Shown here: positions 51,429-60,790 of the stretch, one piece after another
Position numbering within the stretch: the stretch's first letter is position 1
Layout of the letters: the number at the start of each line of letters is the position of its first letter
Assembly (NCBI RefSeq): GCF_050038885.1
Contig: NZ_CP143624.1
Location: 7,998,001 to 8,062,000 of the forward strand
Reading direction: 5' to 3'
DNA length: 64,000 bases
From: Myxococcus flavus
Lineage (GTDB): Bacteria; Myxococcota; Myxococcia; Myxococcales; Myxococcaceae
The notes under the pieces: model-generated
What the model was told of the DNA's origin: nothing
Seen by the model: only the letters and a program-made list of their open reading frames with translations
Database searches by the model: none
Position numbers and translations under genes: made by a program

Positions 51429-54400
51429 TATTGCACTGCCTCCAGCAGATCAAACATGATAGCAATGCGACCGTTTTGCCGACGCGTGCCTCGGATTCGC
51501 GGATGGACCAACTGTGCGCCAATATCCAGAGGCTCAATTAGCATGGCGAGCATCGCTTCCCGGAGCCTCACGGGATCGGTCTCTGGAGCCGTGAGCATAG
51601 CATTGCCATGTGTGATGAGCAGGTTCGCCAGCAGCATCAGCCACTCCGGCTCCTCCAACCGCACCTCGATGTCCTGCTGTGGGATCAGGGCCTCCACGAG
51701 GAGACGGTCGGAATCAGGGAGGCTGGTGTAGGGGTTGGAAGCCTTGAGGGTCTCGGCACGAACGCCCGCACCCCGAGGCCACAGTAACCCCAGGAGGGTT
51801 GAGAAACGCCACCCGCGCCGATCTCCCGATGGAAGCTCGTTGGTGTGAGTGAGGGTCGAATCGAGCGCATCATTCTCGCTCTCCCACAAGGCCACGAGCC
51901 GGGGGTCGATCTCGACGCCAAGCCGCGCCTCCGCATCATCCCATGAGGCAAGCAGCCGTGCGAGCAGAGTGTCCGTGGCCGAGGAACTGCCAGGCCGCAA
52001 AATCCGGGCGAACAGTGCGGCGACGAATGGCTGGCTGACTAGGAAGCCGCGATCCGACAACAGGCGCCGCAGACCATTCGAATGCTCCACCCATTCCTGG
52101 TGCGTCTCAGACTGTCGCACAGCCTCCACTGCTGTCACCAACTCTTCATCTCGGCTGGGCACGGGCGCGCACAGGCGCGAGATGAGAGTGCGGAGTTGGA
52201 AGTCGATCTCCTCGAAGTCCGAGGGGGCGAGCGCCGAATCGAGCAGCCCAAAGAAACGGCGTGGATCATCCCCATAGCGCGACAAGAAGTCTTCGATAAC
52301 GGCTGCCCCCCCTAGCGCGGATTCAGTCAGCCAGATCCTGTCCTCTGGTCCAGTTCCCATAGCATCCAGATCGAGCAGCAGGTCTCCCGCATCGATCTGG
52401 GAGCAGAGGATGTGGATGGCCTCCAAAAATGCCGTTCCCAGCGTGGAGCGTAGCCGCCTTCGGATCCAGGGCTCCCACGAGGCATCGGGAGCGGCCCACA
52501 GTACCGAGGCTGCCTCGCCTAGGGCCGTGATGACGGTCTGGTCACCCATTAGATCGAGCAACTCTTGGTGGCGCCGCCCTCGTTCGACCTCGCCCGTGGC
52601 CTCCTCATTGCCATCCTCCGTCGCAGGGAGTGCCATGAAGAGCGTATCCAGCACTCGGGTCAGGGGCTTCCCATCCGCCCGGAGCAGTGTCCATGCTTGC
52701 TCCAGCGTGATTCCAGCCTTGAGAGCCTCAATAGCTAGTGCCGAGAAGCATGCATCAGCGAGCCAGTCACGCTGAAACCGGTTGGCGATACCATCGAGCC
52801 GTGATTCGTCCTGAATCCGCTGGCGGAAAAGCGCTGGGCGCAGCGCGCGCAGCAGCTTGGGGTCGGCGGTGCAGGGCCCAACGAGCGCATTGGGGAGCTT
52901 CGGATCGAGCACCAGCGCGTCGACATCGGCTGTAAATCCCAGCGCGATGGGCTCCTGGCCCTCCTGGCCTACTCGCCGTTTGAAGTGCACCACTCGTTCG
53001 GATACCTCTCCGCTCTTCATCTTCAACGAAACATTCACTTCGCGAGTGAAGCGGGTGATCTCCACGGGGTCAGACAGTGCGTGGATGTGGATTCTCAAAT
53101 CATCAACTAACCCTTGCCACCTCGAACCTCGGGGTAGAGTCAGCCGGAGTCCTTCGGCCGAGGTGCGAACCGTTGTGCGCCACACGGGAAATGCATTGGA
53201 CGACGAGAGGATCTCTTCCGGTGGTTCGACCGTGTTGATCTGGAGCGGACGGATGACCGTAAGCGGTTCCTTGGCTACGCTCTCCGGCACCTCAAAGCGG
53301 CCGACCTCGATTACGTACTCCGGTTTACAGAAGACATCGAGCCAGACCGTGTCATCCTCATTGGGGAGCGGGACCCAGTTGCGCTGGTTCTGGTGTTGGA
53401 CGCTGAAGCGGTGCGACACCCGCCCCGGAGCGAACTCGCGCAGGGACTGAGCTACAGGCATCCACTCCTCGCGCCGCCGGAATGCGTTGTTCAAGATAAT
53501 CTGCACTTCAGGCACGTTCAGATCGCTGAAGAGTGCCCGAGGGATGAACTCTGGGAGCGGAGCACGCGGCGTGGAGGGCTCCTGTGTCTCGCCTTTCCCT
53601 TCAGTGGCCATCTTCCAGTTGCGCTCGAGCCGGCGAAGGGCCGTCGGGATGACCGTGGTCAGAAGGGGCCGGGGAGGCTCCCAGAGCAGCGCTTGGAGTG
53701 TGGACTCATCGAGTGCTAGCGCCTGCTGGAGATAGCGAGTGAAGCGCTCACGGCTCGCTGGGCTCTCCAGGACATTGCGTAGCAAAGCGGCAGTTGCTTG
53801 CTGACGCTGAAGCAGGTGGCCGCCCTGATCGGGGGTGGAGAGGATGAGCCAGGAGTCCAGCCATGTATTGCCGGCCGCGGAGACCGCCGCCATCCAGTCC
53901 AGCAGGGTGTACGTGGCCTGCATCTTCAGGACATGCCGGTTTCCGATGGGCAGGTGCCTGGGCGCCAGGACGGGAGAGAAGATCTGCTCGTAGGCCTGGT
54001 AGGCGAGCCGGTCACGTCCGAAGTCAGTAAGAGCGACGATGGTCCACGGACGCATCTCGCGGCGTCGGCCCGCGCGCCCCTTTCGCTGCAAGAAGGCGGC
54101 CGCACTGCGTGGCGCCTTGTGTTGCACTACAGCTCCCACGTTTGGGTCGTCGAACCCGACTTCGAGCGAAGCGGTGGCTACGACAATCTCCGCGCTTCGG
54201 TTGATGCCTCGATCAAGGGAACTCACGCGGTCGACCGCCGCGCGCGCTCCTGGGGCCAGCGAGTGCCCAATCCACTCCGCAGCGACCCAGGATTGACCTT
54301 GGGCCAGCCTGGTGGTGTGGTCGGGATGCTCGCGAGCGCGGAGGGTAGCCAGCGAGCCCCATGGTTTCTTGGGGTCGGGCTGGCTGGGGCGCTTCCAGCC

Positions 54401-55981
54401 TTCCGCGTCCAGGGTATCGAAGAAGAGACGGTTGTTTACGTCGAGGTTATCGGTGAAGGCGAATACCTTCTTGCCGTAGGCCGGACGCAAGACGTCGTTC
54501 GGTTCGAGCATCCGGCGCATGAGCATGAGCGTCTGGATGGAGGTGGAGAGGAGGCTTGCGCCAGAGACCGGATCTCCACGGAGTGCCACCTGATACTCCA
54601 TGCCCTCGTACTCCATCTCGGACTCGTCCGGCCCCACGGCGATGACATCCGTCCGCCGCACCCCGGCGAGTTCCGCGAAGAAGCGCTCCGCGTCGGCCAG
54701 GGTCGCAGAGAGTCCCACGAAGTGAGGACGGGCCCCGGTAAGTCTCTGCCATCGGCGGAGCAACAGGGCGACCTGGGCGCCGTGAACCCCCTCGTAGGTA
54801 TGCACCTCGTCGAGCAGGACGAGGCGCGGCCGCTGGTGCTCGGGTTGCTTGAATCCGAACAGCTTGCCCAGCGAGGTAGCCATCCGCTGGTTTACCATCT
54901 CGGTGGTGGTGAACAGCAGGTCCGGTGGGCTCTGGGAGAGCCTATCTCGTGTGAGGCGCACCTCGTCCGGTCCCACCTTGAAGTCGCATGACTTCGATTC
55001 ACACGAGAGCCGCTCGATGCCGGCCTGGATGTCATCCAGCCGCCAGAGGAGCCTGCGGTTACAGCGGGGGCAGTCGCTCAGGGGACACCGGAGCGCTTTG
55101 TCCCCGATCTGCTCCCACGCGTCGAACTGCTTTGCCTTCTGAGGCGAGCGATCGAGCAGATCCTTAGCGGCCTTGGGGACATCGCCATACAGCACGCCGA
55201 TGGACAGCCGGGTTCCAATGGGAAGAGCCAAGTTGACCCGCTTCGCCTGCCCGAGGGCCTCGCGGAGCTGGTCCTTCAGCAGCTCGTTGCGGGGGTACAA
55301 GGCCAAGCACTTGGTCCAGGGCTGACCGCCAAGCCAGCTGGCTATGGCGGTAAAGGCCGGCAGGTAGAATGCCAGCGTCTTGCCGCTGCCGGTTCCCGCG
55401 CAGACGATGGTTCCGACCGCGCGTTTACTCGAGACGCGCTGACTCAAGATGGCCTTTGTTGCGGTGAGCTGGAATTGGGCCAGCTTCAAGGGCTCCTTCG
55501 AGTTAGCCCTCAGGATGGCCTCCACTACGGTTGTCTGACGGTTGTCGAGCTTGGAGCCCTTGAGAGCCGAGAGCACCTCTGGCACAGTGAGCCGGCGCTT
55601 GGGGAAGGAGCGTGGGCGCAGCAGCAGGCGGAAGTCTGCGACTAGGTTCTTCCCCGTTCGCCAGCGGGTGGAGGGGTCTTTGGCGAAGATCTGGCGCAGC
55701 CTCGCCAGCAACCGGAACGTCTCCGCCATTCTCGTGCGGTACCGCCCCTCCTCGCTGTGGATTGGCCACAGCAGACGCTCGTTCTCCAGCCAGTCGATGA
55801 GCTCCTGGGGATCATCGAAGCCGGGCTCATCTGTGCGCTCGAGGAATCTTGAGGCTCTCTCCAGGAGTTCCTCCTGCGAGAAGAATCCATCGACAATGCC
55901 CCAGGAGAGCAGCGCCGCCTCGGCGCGCTCAAGCTCATTCAGGAAGTCGAACCCACGGCGCTGCAAATCGTCCGGGCTCAT
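51428..55981 (-). CDS. dpdJ: DpdJ-like DEAD/DEAH-box helicase
   Basis: The 1,517-residue superfamily 2 helicase has Walker A AGTGSGKT at 195-202, the DEVH box at 391-394, SAT at 425-427 and motif VI QRKGRAGRR at 632-640. Between motifs I and II is a cysteine cluster (299, 304, 307, 327, 332) that fits a zinc ribbon. The 850-residue C-terminal half has no motif I recognise. The size and layout match DpdJ, whose nearest analogues are the large helicases of DISARM-type systems. It is coupled to dpdI (ATGA) and dpdK (TAATG). Confidence 0.8.
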   Translation of the reverse strand: MSPDDLQRRGFDFLNELERAEAALLSWGIVDGFFSQEELLERASRFLERTDEPGFDDPQELIDWLENERLLWPIHSEEGRYRTRMAETFRLLARLRQIFAKDPSTRWRTGKNLVADFRLLLRPRSFPKRRLTVPEVLSALKGSKLDNRQTTVVEAILRANSKEPLKLAQFQLTATKAILSQRVSSKRAVGTIVCAGTGSGKTLAFYLPAFTAIASWLGGQPWTKCLALYPRNELLKDQLREALGQAKRVNLALPIGTRLSIGVLYGDVPKAAKDLLDRSPQKAKQFDAWEQIGDKALRCPLSDCPRCNRRLLWRLDDIQAGIERLSCESKSCDFKVGPDEVRLTRDRLSQSPPDLLFTTTEMVNQRMATSLGKLFGFKQPEHQRPRLVLLDEVHTYEGVHGAQVALLLRRWQRLTGARPHFVGLSATLADAERFFAELAGVRRTDVIAVGPDESEMEYEGMEYQVALRGDPVSGASLLSTSIQTLMLMRRMLEPNDVLRPAYGKKVFAFTDNLDVNNRLFFDTLDAEGWKRPSQPDPKKPWGSLATLRAREHPDHTTRLAQGQSWVAAEWIGHSLAPGARAAVDRVSSLDRGINRSAEIVVATASLEVGFDDPNVGAVVQHKAPRSAAAFLQRKGRAGRRREMRPWTIVALTDFGRDRLAYQAYEQIFSPVLAPRHLPIGNRHVLKMQATYTLLDWMAAVSAAGNTWLDSWLILSTPDQGGHLLQRQQATAALLRNVLESPASRERFTRYLQQALALDESTLQALLWEPPRPLLTTVIPTALRRLERNWKMATEGKGETQEPSTPRAPLPEFIPRALFSDLNVPEVQIILNNAFRRREEWMPVAQSLREFAPGRVSHRFSVQHQNQRNWVPLPNEDDTVWLDVFCKPEYVIEVGRFEVPESVAKEPLTVIRPLQINTVEPPEEILSSSNAFPVWRTTVRTSAEGLRLTLPRGSRWQGLVDDLRIHIHALSDPVEITRFTREVNVSLKMKSGEVSERVVHFKRRVGQEGQEPIALGFTADVDALVLDPKLPNALVGPCTADPKLLRALRPALFRQRIQDESRLDGIANRFQRDWLADACFSALAIEALKAGITLEQAWTLLRADGKPLTRVLDTLFMALPATEDGNEEATGEVERGRRHQELLDLMGDQTVITALGEAASVLWAAPDASWEPWIRRRLRSTLGTAFLEAIHILCSQIDAGDLLLDLDAMGTGPEDRIWLTESALGGAAVIEDFLSRYGDDPRRFFGLLDSALAPSDFEEIDFQLRTLISRLCAPVPSRDEELVTAVEAVRQSETHQEWVEHSNGLRRLLSDRGFLVSQPFVAALFARILRPGSSSATDTLLARLLASWDDAEARLGVEIDPRLVALWESENDALDSTLTHTNELPSGDRRGWRFSTLLGLLWPRGAGVRAETLKASNPYTSLPDSDRLLVEALIPQQDIEVRLEEPEWLMLLANLLITHGNAMLTAPETDPVRLREAMLAMLIEPLDIGAQLVHPRIRGTRRQNGRIAIMFDLLEAVQ

Positions 55982-56715
55982 GGTCTCCTGCCCCCTTGAG
56001 ATTCGCTCCAGCGCAGACGGATTCGGTCAATAAGGCCCCGAGCCTCGAGCCATTGGCGCACCTCATCCGTGAAGAGCGTGAGCGCCGCGCCTCCTGACTG
56101 CTGGGCAGCCCGGAGGAACTGGCGCACCGGTTGGGGATAGTGCGTATCGCTGAGGTCTGCGAGCCGGGCACGGAGTGCCTCCGCCCGCTTGAGAATGCCC
56201 TTGAGCTCGTCATCCACCCTTGGGGGGCGGACGATAGCGGCCTGCAACTCGCTCTTCAGCTGCCGCACCTGCTTCACCGCTAGTTCCTGTCCAGGGACAG
56301 TGGCGATGTCATCGAGCAGCTTCTCGTTGACCTGGGGGAGTTCCGCCAGGAACTGCTTCCAAGCTTCGCTGACGAGGCTCTCCAATTCGGTGTTGTACGC
56401 CTCGAGCCACTTGCGGAGCCGGGAGTATTCGCTGCCCTTGGTGAAGTCTTCTGGCGCCTCCTGGCGGGCCTTGAGCAAGAGCTTGGGCAGCAGGCTTTCG
56501 AGCTCAGCGGTGTCGGGGATGTCATCGGGAAGGATATTCCCGTTGCGTGAAAGCACTCCCGCGGGAAGTGCAAACTCCTCCATCCGTTCCCGCTGCTCGG
56601 CGAGTTCCTTCCGGCGCTTCTCGAGTTGCTGGGACTTGGCCTCGTCGGCTTGGCGGTTCTTGAGCCTATCGGCTTGCTGTCGCAACTCCCGGGCGCGAGT
56701 GACGGCGTTGTTCAT
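55978..56715 (-). CDS. dpdI: DpdI-like coiled-coil protein
   Basis: The 245-residue, highly charged protein has a predicted coiled coil over the first 60 residues (ELRQQADRLKNRQADEAKSQ) and further helices to the end. No catalytic motif is visible. Position between the ATPase and the large helicase matches DpdI. It overlaps both neighbours by four bases (ATGA), pointing to fixed stoichiometry with DpdH and DpdJ. Confidence 0.65.
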   Translation of the reverse strand: MNNAVTRARELRQQADRLKNRQADEAKSQQLEKRRKELAEQRERMEEFALPAGVLSRNGNILPDDIPDTAELESLLPKLLLKARQEAPEDFTKGSEYSRLRKWLEAYNTELESLVSEAWKQFLAELPQVNEKLLDDIATVPGQELAVKQVRQLKSELQAAIVRPPRVDDELKGILKRAEALRARLADLSDTHYPQPVRQFLRAAQQSGGAALTLFTDEVRQWLEARGLIDRIRLRWSESQGGRRP

Positions 56716-59700
56716 AAGGTAGATCCCCGCAGGCTCTGGAGGTGTCGTCCGATGGTTTCAAGTTCTCCCACGAGCGCGTTCCGGGCGGCCTCGATGGGAT
56801 CCGGACCGCTGGCATCCAGATGCGCCTTGATGGCTTGGCCGGCATTCCTCAGCAGGGCATTCATCTGATCGATGAAGGTCTCGATGACGAAGAGGGCGTT
56901 GCGATCGAGTTGCGCGAGCAGGCCGAGCGCCTGCCCAGGGGTTTTCTCCGTCTCCAGGCGGGCAACCTGATCGAGCACTGTCTTGACCGGACTCTCGTAG
57001 AACAACTGAATAGACTGCCGGAGTGCCTGTGGATCGATCCCCTGCACCACGCCTAGCATCGAGGTGGACTCGACGAGTTCGATGAAGGCGGTCCTGATCT
57101 CTTCCTTCTCGAACGGCTCGCCCAGGAATGCCAGAGTCACCCGGCGCAACTCGATCAACTCTTCGGACATCTTCTTCATTGCAGGTTGAAGATCGGTCTT
57201 CAAGCCAGAGAGTTCGTTCGAGAGCGCGCGCAGCGTCTTCGAGGGAGACCCCTTCAATTGTGAGGTGATGCTCCAACTCTTTTTGACCGATTCCAGCGCT
57301 GGAAGGAGGCGCACGACGTCGAGGGCATGCACGTCCTTTCCGTCACCCTGCCTGGCGCCCACCTGCTGGAGCAGGATGTCCTGCGCGGACGAACGTCCTT
57401 GAGTTTGTGAGCGCACGCTTGCGCTCTTCTCCAACACGGAGTCCCACCTGCGCCATTCGAGCCGCTGGGTATCAGGCCTAGGAGCAGGGGGAGTGAGCTT
57501 CTCGAACAGGGCTTCCACCAACGCTATCCGGTCCGAAGAGTGGCCGACCTTGGCACCTAGGCACCGTGCACCCACGAGCAGGACTTCCACCATCGGAGCA
57601 ATGAACTCATCCGCTTGCGCTCGGGCGGACTCGACCGTCCTGTTGATCCGGTCCGTCAAGAACTGAGCTACACGCACGCTATCTCGCTCCGCCCCCTCGT
57701 AGTTCCACTCTCTCACATTCAGTTCGTGGCGGATGATGGCGAGCAACGCATTGCGGATGCCGAGCGAGGCCTGCTCGTCCTCGCGCTCCCGCTGCGTGCA
57801 GACGATGAAGAGAGCGTTGCCCTCGGTGGTCTCCGCTGTCGAGCCTCCCGGCAGGAAGATTCTGTCGGCCACCTCCTTCGCATCCCACGGTGGCTGAAGC
57901 ATGTGCAGGGACCAAGGAATGAACGTCATCACTCTGGGAGCGATCCAGTTCCGCAGGTCGCGCGCTTCGGCCTGAGTGAAGTTCCTGCCTCGATGCCACT
58001 CGGTAAGCTTCTGATCCCAGTTCTGGATCTTCGAAGTCAGGGCGTTGACCGCGGGAGGTTTGGGAGCCGCGGGCGACACAGAGGTCTTGCCTTTAGGCTC
58101 CTCGATGGTGAAATGCCCTGTCAGGTCGAGTGCGGAGAGCCCGAAGGCCTGGAAGGCCTCGGGGAGCGGGCCCCAGTAGGCCGCCACCCGGGCATACCGC
58201 TTCCACTGGCTTGGCTGGAGGCGCCGGATCTCGGCGAGCGTATCGACGGAGAGGGCCTCGGTGGTTCCGAATGTCTCGTTCGGGAATTCTCCACGCTGGA
58301 ACTCCGGGCGGTACGCGAGTGTCTCGCGCAGGACGTTGTTGATGATGTTGCGCGGGTTGAACAAGGGGCGGCCATCCGGACCTTGGGAGCCCGCCCCTAC
58401 GAGCCGTTCGATGGCTGGGCGATTGAAGGGGAAGAGAGGATGCCCCTGTGAGGATGTGCCGAATGCATCGAGGACCTGCGCTGACGGCTCATCGAGATCG
58501 TGCTCGAAGCGAGGAGCCCATTCGGCGGACCACTCGCCAGTGGTACCGAGCGACCGTGCGTTGAAGGTCTCCGTGAGGGTGTCGCGGCCGAGGCGTGCCG
58601 CGTTCAGGTAGCCGCCCACGAGATCCACCGCGCGGCTGATCACATCATTGTCCCTCTCGGGGATGAGCCACTCGATGCGCGCCCGGGTGCGCACCGTGTC
58701 CTTCAACATGTAACCTTCGGTGTAGGCCAGCGCGCTGCGAATGGTGCAGAGCACCTGTTTTCCGTCTCGGTAGGCTTCGCGGATCATCACGTCTAGGAGC
58801 GCGCCCTGCAGGCCAGACAGCACGGCGAAGTCCTCGACCAATAGGATGAGTTCCTTCTGCTCCTTGAAGAGCTGGGCACGGACGTCCACGAACAGTTCCG
58901 TGAGGGTGTTGTCCCCCATTCGGAGTAGTTCCTGCTTGGCCTGATCGAGCAACCCGTTCAGCAGGCTCGCTGCATGGGCTCGATGGTGCTCTCCCTCCTT
59001 GGCGATCTGACTGTAGAAATTGCGCGCCTGGGCATTCATCTCCGGTACGAGTTCGTCGGGGACCCGGAAATGCGACGACTCAAACTGGTGAACCCGCTGG
59101 TCGACGTCAGAGCCCCCCTCCTTGGTGACCTGTTCCGCCAGCCGGGTGACGATGCCCGGCTTGGCTGGGGTGCCGAGAAAGAGCGCGCTCTCAAGCACGG
59201 GATCTCCGAGGAGGGCGGGCAGAGCACGCGGAGTTCCGTAGTTCTTGAGAAGCTTGTCCCGATCCGGATCCTGCGATCGCTTGGCGGCCAGCCGCTCTGT
59301 AGCCGCCTCGGAGGCCTTCACCAACAGGTGCCGCAGGTTCGTCAGCAGCATCTTCGCCGCAAGATCCGGATCGAGCTGCTCGTGGGCCTCGTTCAGCTTC
59401 TTACGGAAGGCGGCGTAGGCAGGCCCGGAGAGCTTCTCAAGGATCAGGCGAAGCACTCCCTTGAGGCTGGAGCCCTTGGGAATACGGATGATGTGCAGGT
59501 GCTCATATCGGGGGTGCCGCTGCAGTTGCACGTCTAGCCAGCGGATGACATGGGACTTGCCGACTCCTGAGCTTCCGATGATGGGTAGGATGACCCGGCC
59601 TTCCGGTGGCTTATCCTCCATGAAGGCTTCGAGCAAGACGCGCTCGTCGCGAATCTCGGTTTCCTGGCCGCCACCCACGCGCATGCATTCGAACTTCATG

Positions 59701-59813
59701 CGCTGGTGGGCAGCTAGGAAGATGGCGCTGCTACTCGTCTCCGCCTCGGCGGAGATGCACGCCTTGACGTTTTCGAGCGTCGGCCAATAAGGCAGGAGGG
59801 AGGTCATGCTCAT
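56712..59813 (-). CDS. dpdH: DpdH-like P-loop ATPase
   Basis: The 1,033-residue ATPase has Walker A GSSGVGKS at about 80-87 and a probable Walker B ELILLVEDFAVL near residue 330, giving a STAND/AAA-like N-terminal half. The long C-terminal half is helical without recognised motifs. Length and neighbours match DpdH. The ATG at 59813 overlaps the dpdG stop as ATGA and is preferred over an in-frame start 15 bases upstream. It probably powers assembly or sensing in the restriction complex, but that role is inferred. Confidence 0.75.
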   Translation of the reverse strand: MSMTSLLPYWPTLENVKACISAEAETSSSAIFLAAHQRMKFECMRVGGGQETEIRDERVLLEAFMEDKPPEGRVILPIIGSSGVGKSHVIRWLDVQLQRHPRYEHLHIIRIPKGSSLKGVLRLILEKLSGPAYAAFRKKLNEAHEQLDPDLAAKMLLTNLRHLLVKASEAATERLAAKRSQDPDRDKLLKNYGTPRALPALLGDPVLESALFLGTPAKPGIVTRLAEQVTKEGGSDVDQRVHQFESSHFRVPDELVPEMNAQARNFYSQIAKEGEHHRAHAASLLNGLLDQAKQELLRMGDNTLTELFVDVRAQLFKEQKELILLVEDFAVLSGLQGALLDVMIREAYRDGKQVLCTIRSALAYTEGYMLKDTVRTRARIEWLIPERDNDVISRAVDLVGGYLNAARLGRDTLTETFNARSLGTTGEWSAEWAPRFEHDLDEPSAQVLDAFGTSSQGHPLFPFNRPAIERLVGAGSQGPDGRPLFNPRNIINNVLRETLAYRPEFQRGEFPNETFGTTEALSVDTLAEIRRLQPSQWKRYARVAAYWGPLPEAFQAFGLSALDLTGHFTIEEPKGKTSVSPAAPKPPAVNALTSKIQNWDQKLTEWHRGRNFTQAEARDLRNWIAPRVMTFIPWSLHMLQPPWDAKEVADRIFLPGGSTAETTEGNALFIVCTQREREDEQASLGIRNALLAIIRHELNVREWNYEGAERDSVRVAQFLTDRINRTVESARAQADEFIAPMVEVLLVGARCLGAKVGHSSDRIALVEALFEKLTPPAPRPDTQRLEWRRWDSVLEKSASVRSQTQGRSSAQDILLQQVGARQGDGKDVHALDVVRLLPALESVKKSWSITSQLKGSPSKTLRALSNELSGLKTDLQPAMKKMSEELIELRRVTLAFLGEPFEKEEIRTAFIELVESTSMLGVVQGIDPQALRQSIQLFYESPVKTVLDQVARLETEKTPGQALGLLAQLDRNALFVIETFIDQMNALLRNAGQAIKAHLDASGPDPIEAARNALVGELETIGRHLQSLRGSTL

Positions 59814-60790
59814 GAGGCTCTCGTCCACACCACGTGGGAAACCCTTTGGAGGGTCGTGTTGTCTCTGCCGAGCAGGATCTTCGCCACGGGAGCATCGGAG
59901 CGGGCGGGCAGTTGAAGCGCTCCCGACTCCTCAAGGCGGATAAGGGCCCGCGAGAGGCTGGTGGAGACTTCATGCGGGCCGCGAGGCTGCCATGTATCCC
60001 GCTTGCGGAGGTGTTCCTCCATCTGATGGCGGTAGGTTCCTCCATCAACGACCGGCAACCGCGCGGCAAGCCGCTCCAGAAAGCGGTCGATGGGGAGTTC
60101 ACGAGTGCTATCGAAAATGCCTGGTAGCTCGTCGAGCACGGCCGCCGCTGGATCGGAGATCAACTGGACACCGCCCCCTGGCAAAGGGCTCTGCCAGCCC
60201 AGCCCGAGAAATGGAGCGTAGTCGTCACGGTATGCGTACCAGCGTGTGTCGTTCTGGAAGGGCATAGGTTTAGAGGAGACCTGCTTCTTGATGAGTTCGT
60301 CCACCTCGGACCACTTACCCCCGGGAAAGGTGTACGAGTCTTGGGTGAGTACCCAGCACGCTCCGCGGGTGAGGTCGGCGCACTGCCCGGCAACCTCGGA
60401 GTCCCGTTCCTCCGCGAGGATATTGGTGTTGTTCGTGGGGGAGAGCACCAGTTGGCGAATCGCTGCTCTTAAGGGAACTGGGTCCATCGATTCACGGTTG
60501 GGTTCCTTGAAAGCGGGCGCCAGGGAAATGGTCTTGTCAGGATCGTCCGCTTGCGAGAAGAAACCGATCTCGAGCCACCGGGTCAGCGTGGCTTTGGCCT
60601 GCTGCTGCTCTTTCTTGCTGGATTCGTCCTTCTTGTCCTCGCTGGTGGACTGCGCCGATGACCAGAGCGTTTTGGGAGCGCAGAGGTCGAGGAGTTCCTG
60701 CTTTGGAAGGGGGCCTCGGTGAAGCAACGCACGGCGGAGAGCCAGAAGGACACTGAGTTGCCCATCACTTGCGCGGTTGAGGAGACCCAT
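59810..60790 (-). CDS. dpdG: DpdG-like protein
   Basis: The 326-residue protein has an N-terminal segment that looks like a winged helix (SVLLALRRALLHRGPLPKQELLDL), a Lys/Glu/Gln-rich linker and a helical C-terminal half. I see no catalytic motif. Order and length match DpdG. Its ATG shares bases with the dpdF stop (TAATG). Confidence 0.65.
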   Translation of the reverse strand: MGLLNRASDGQLSVLLALRRALLHRGPLPKQELLDLCAPKTLWSSAQSTSEDKKDESSKKEQQQAKATLTRWLEIGFFSQADDPDKTISLAPAFKEPNRESMDPVPLRAAIRQLVLSPTNNTNILAEERDSEVAGQCADLTRGACWVLTQDSYTFPGGKWSEVDELIKKQVSSKPMPFQNDTRWYAYRDDYAPFLGLGWQSPLPGGGVQLISDPAAAVLDELPGIFDSTRELPIDRFLERLAARLPVVDGGTYRHQMEEHLRKRDTWQPRGPHEVSTSLSRALIRLEESGALQLPARSDAPVAKILLGRDNTTLQRVSHVVWTRAS

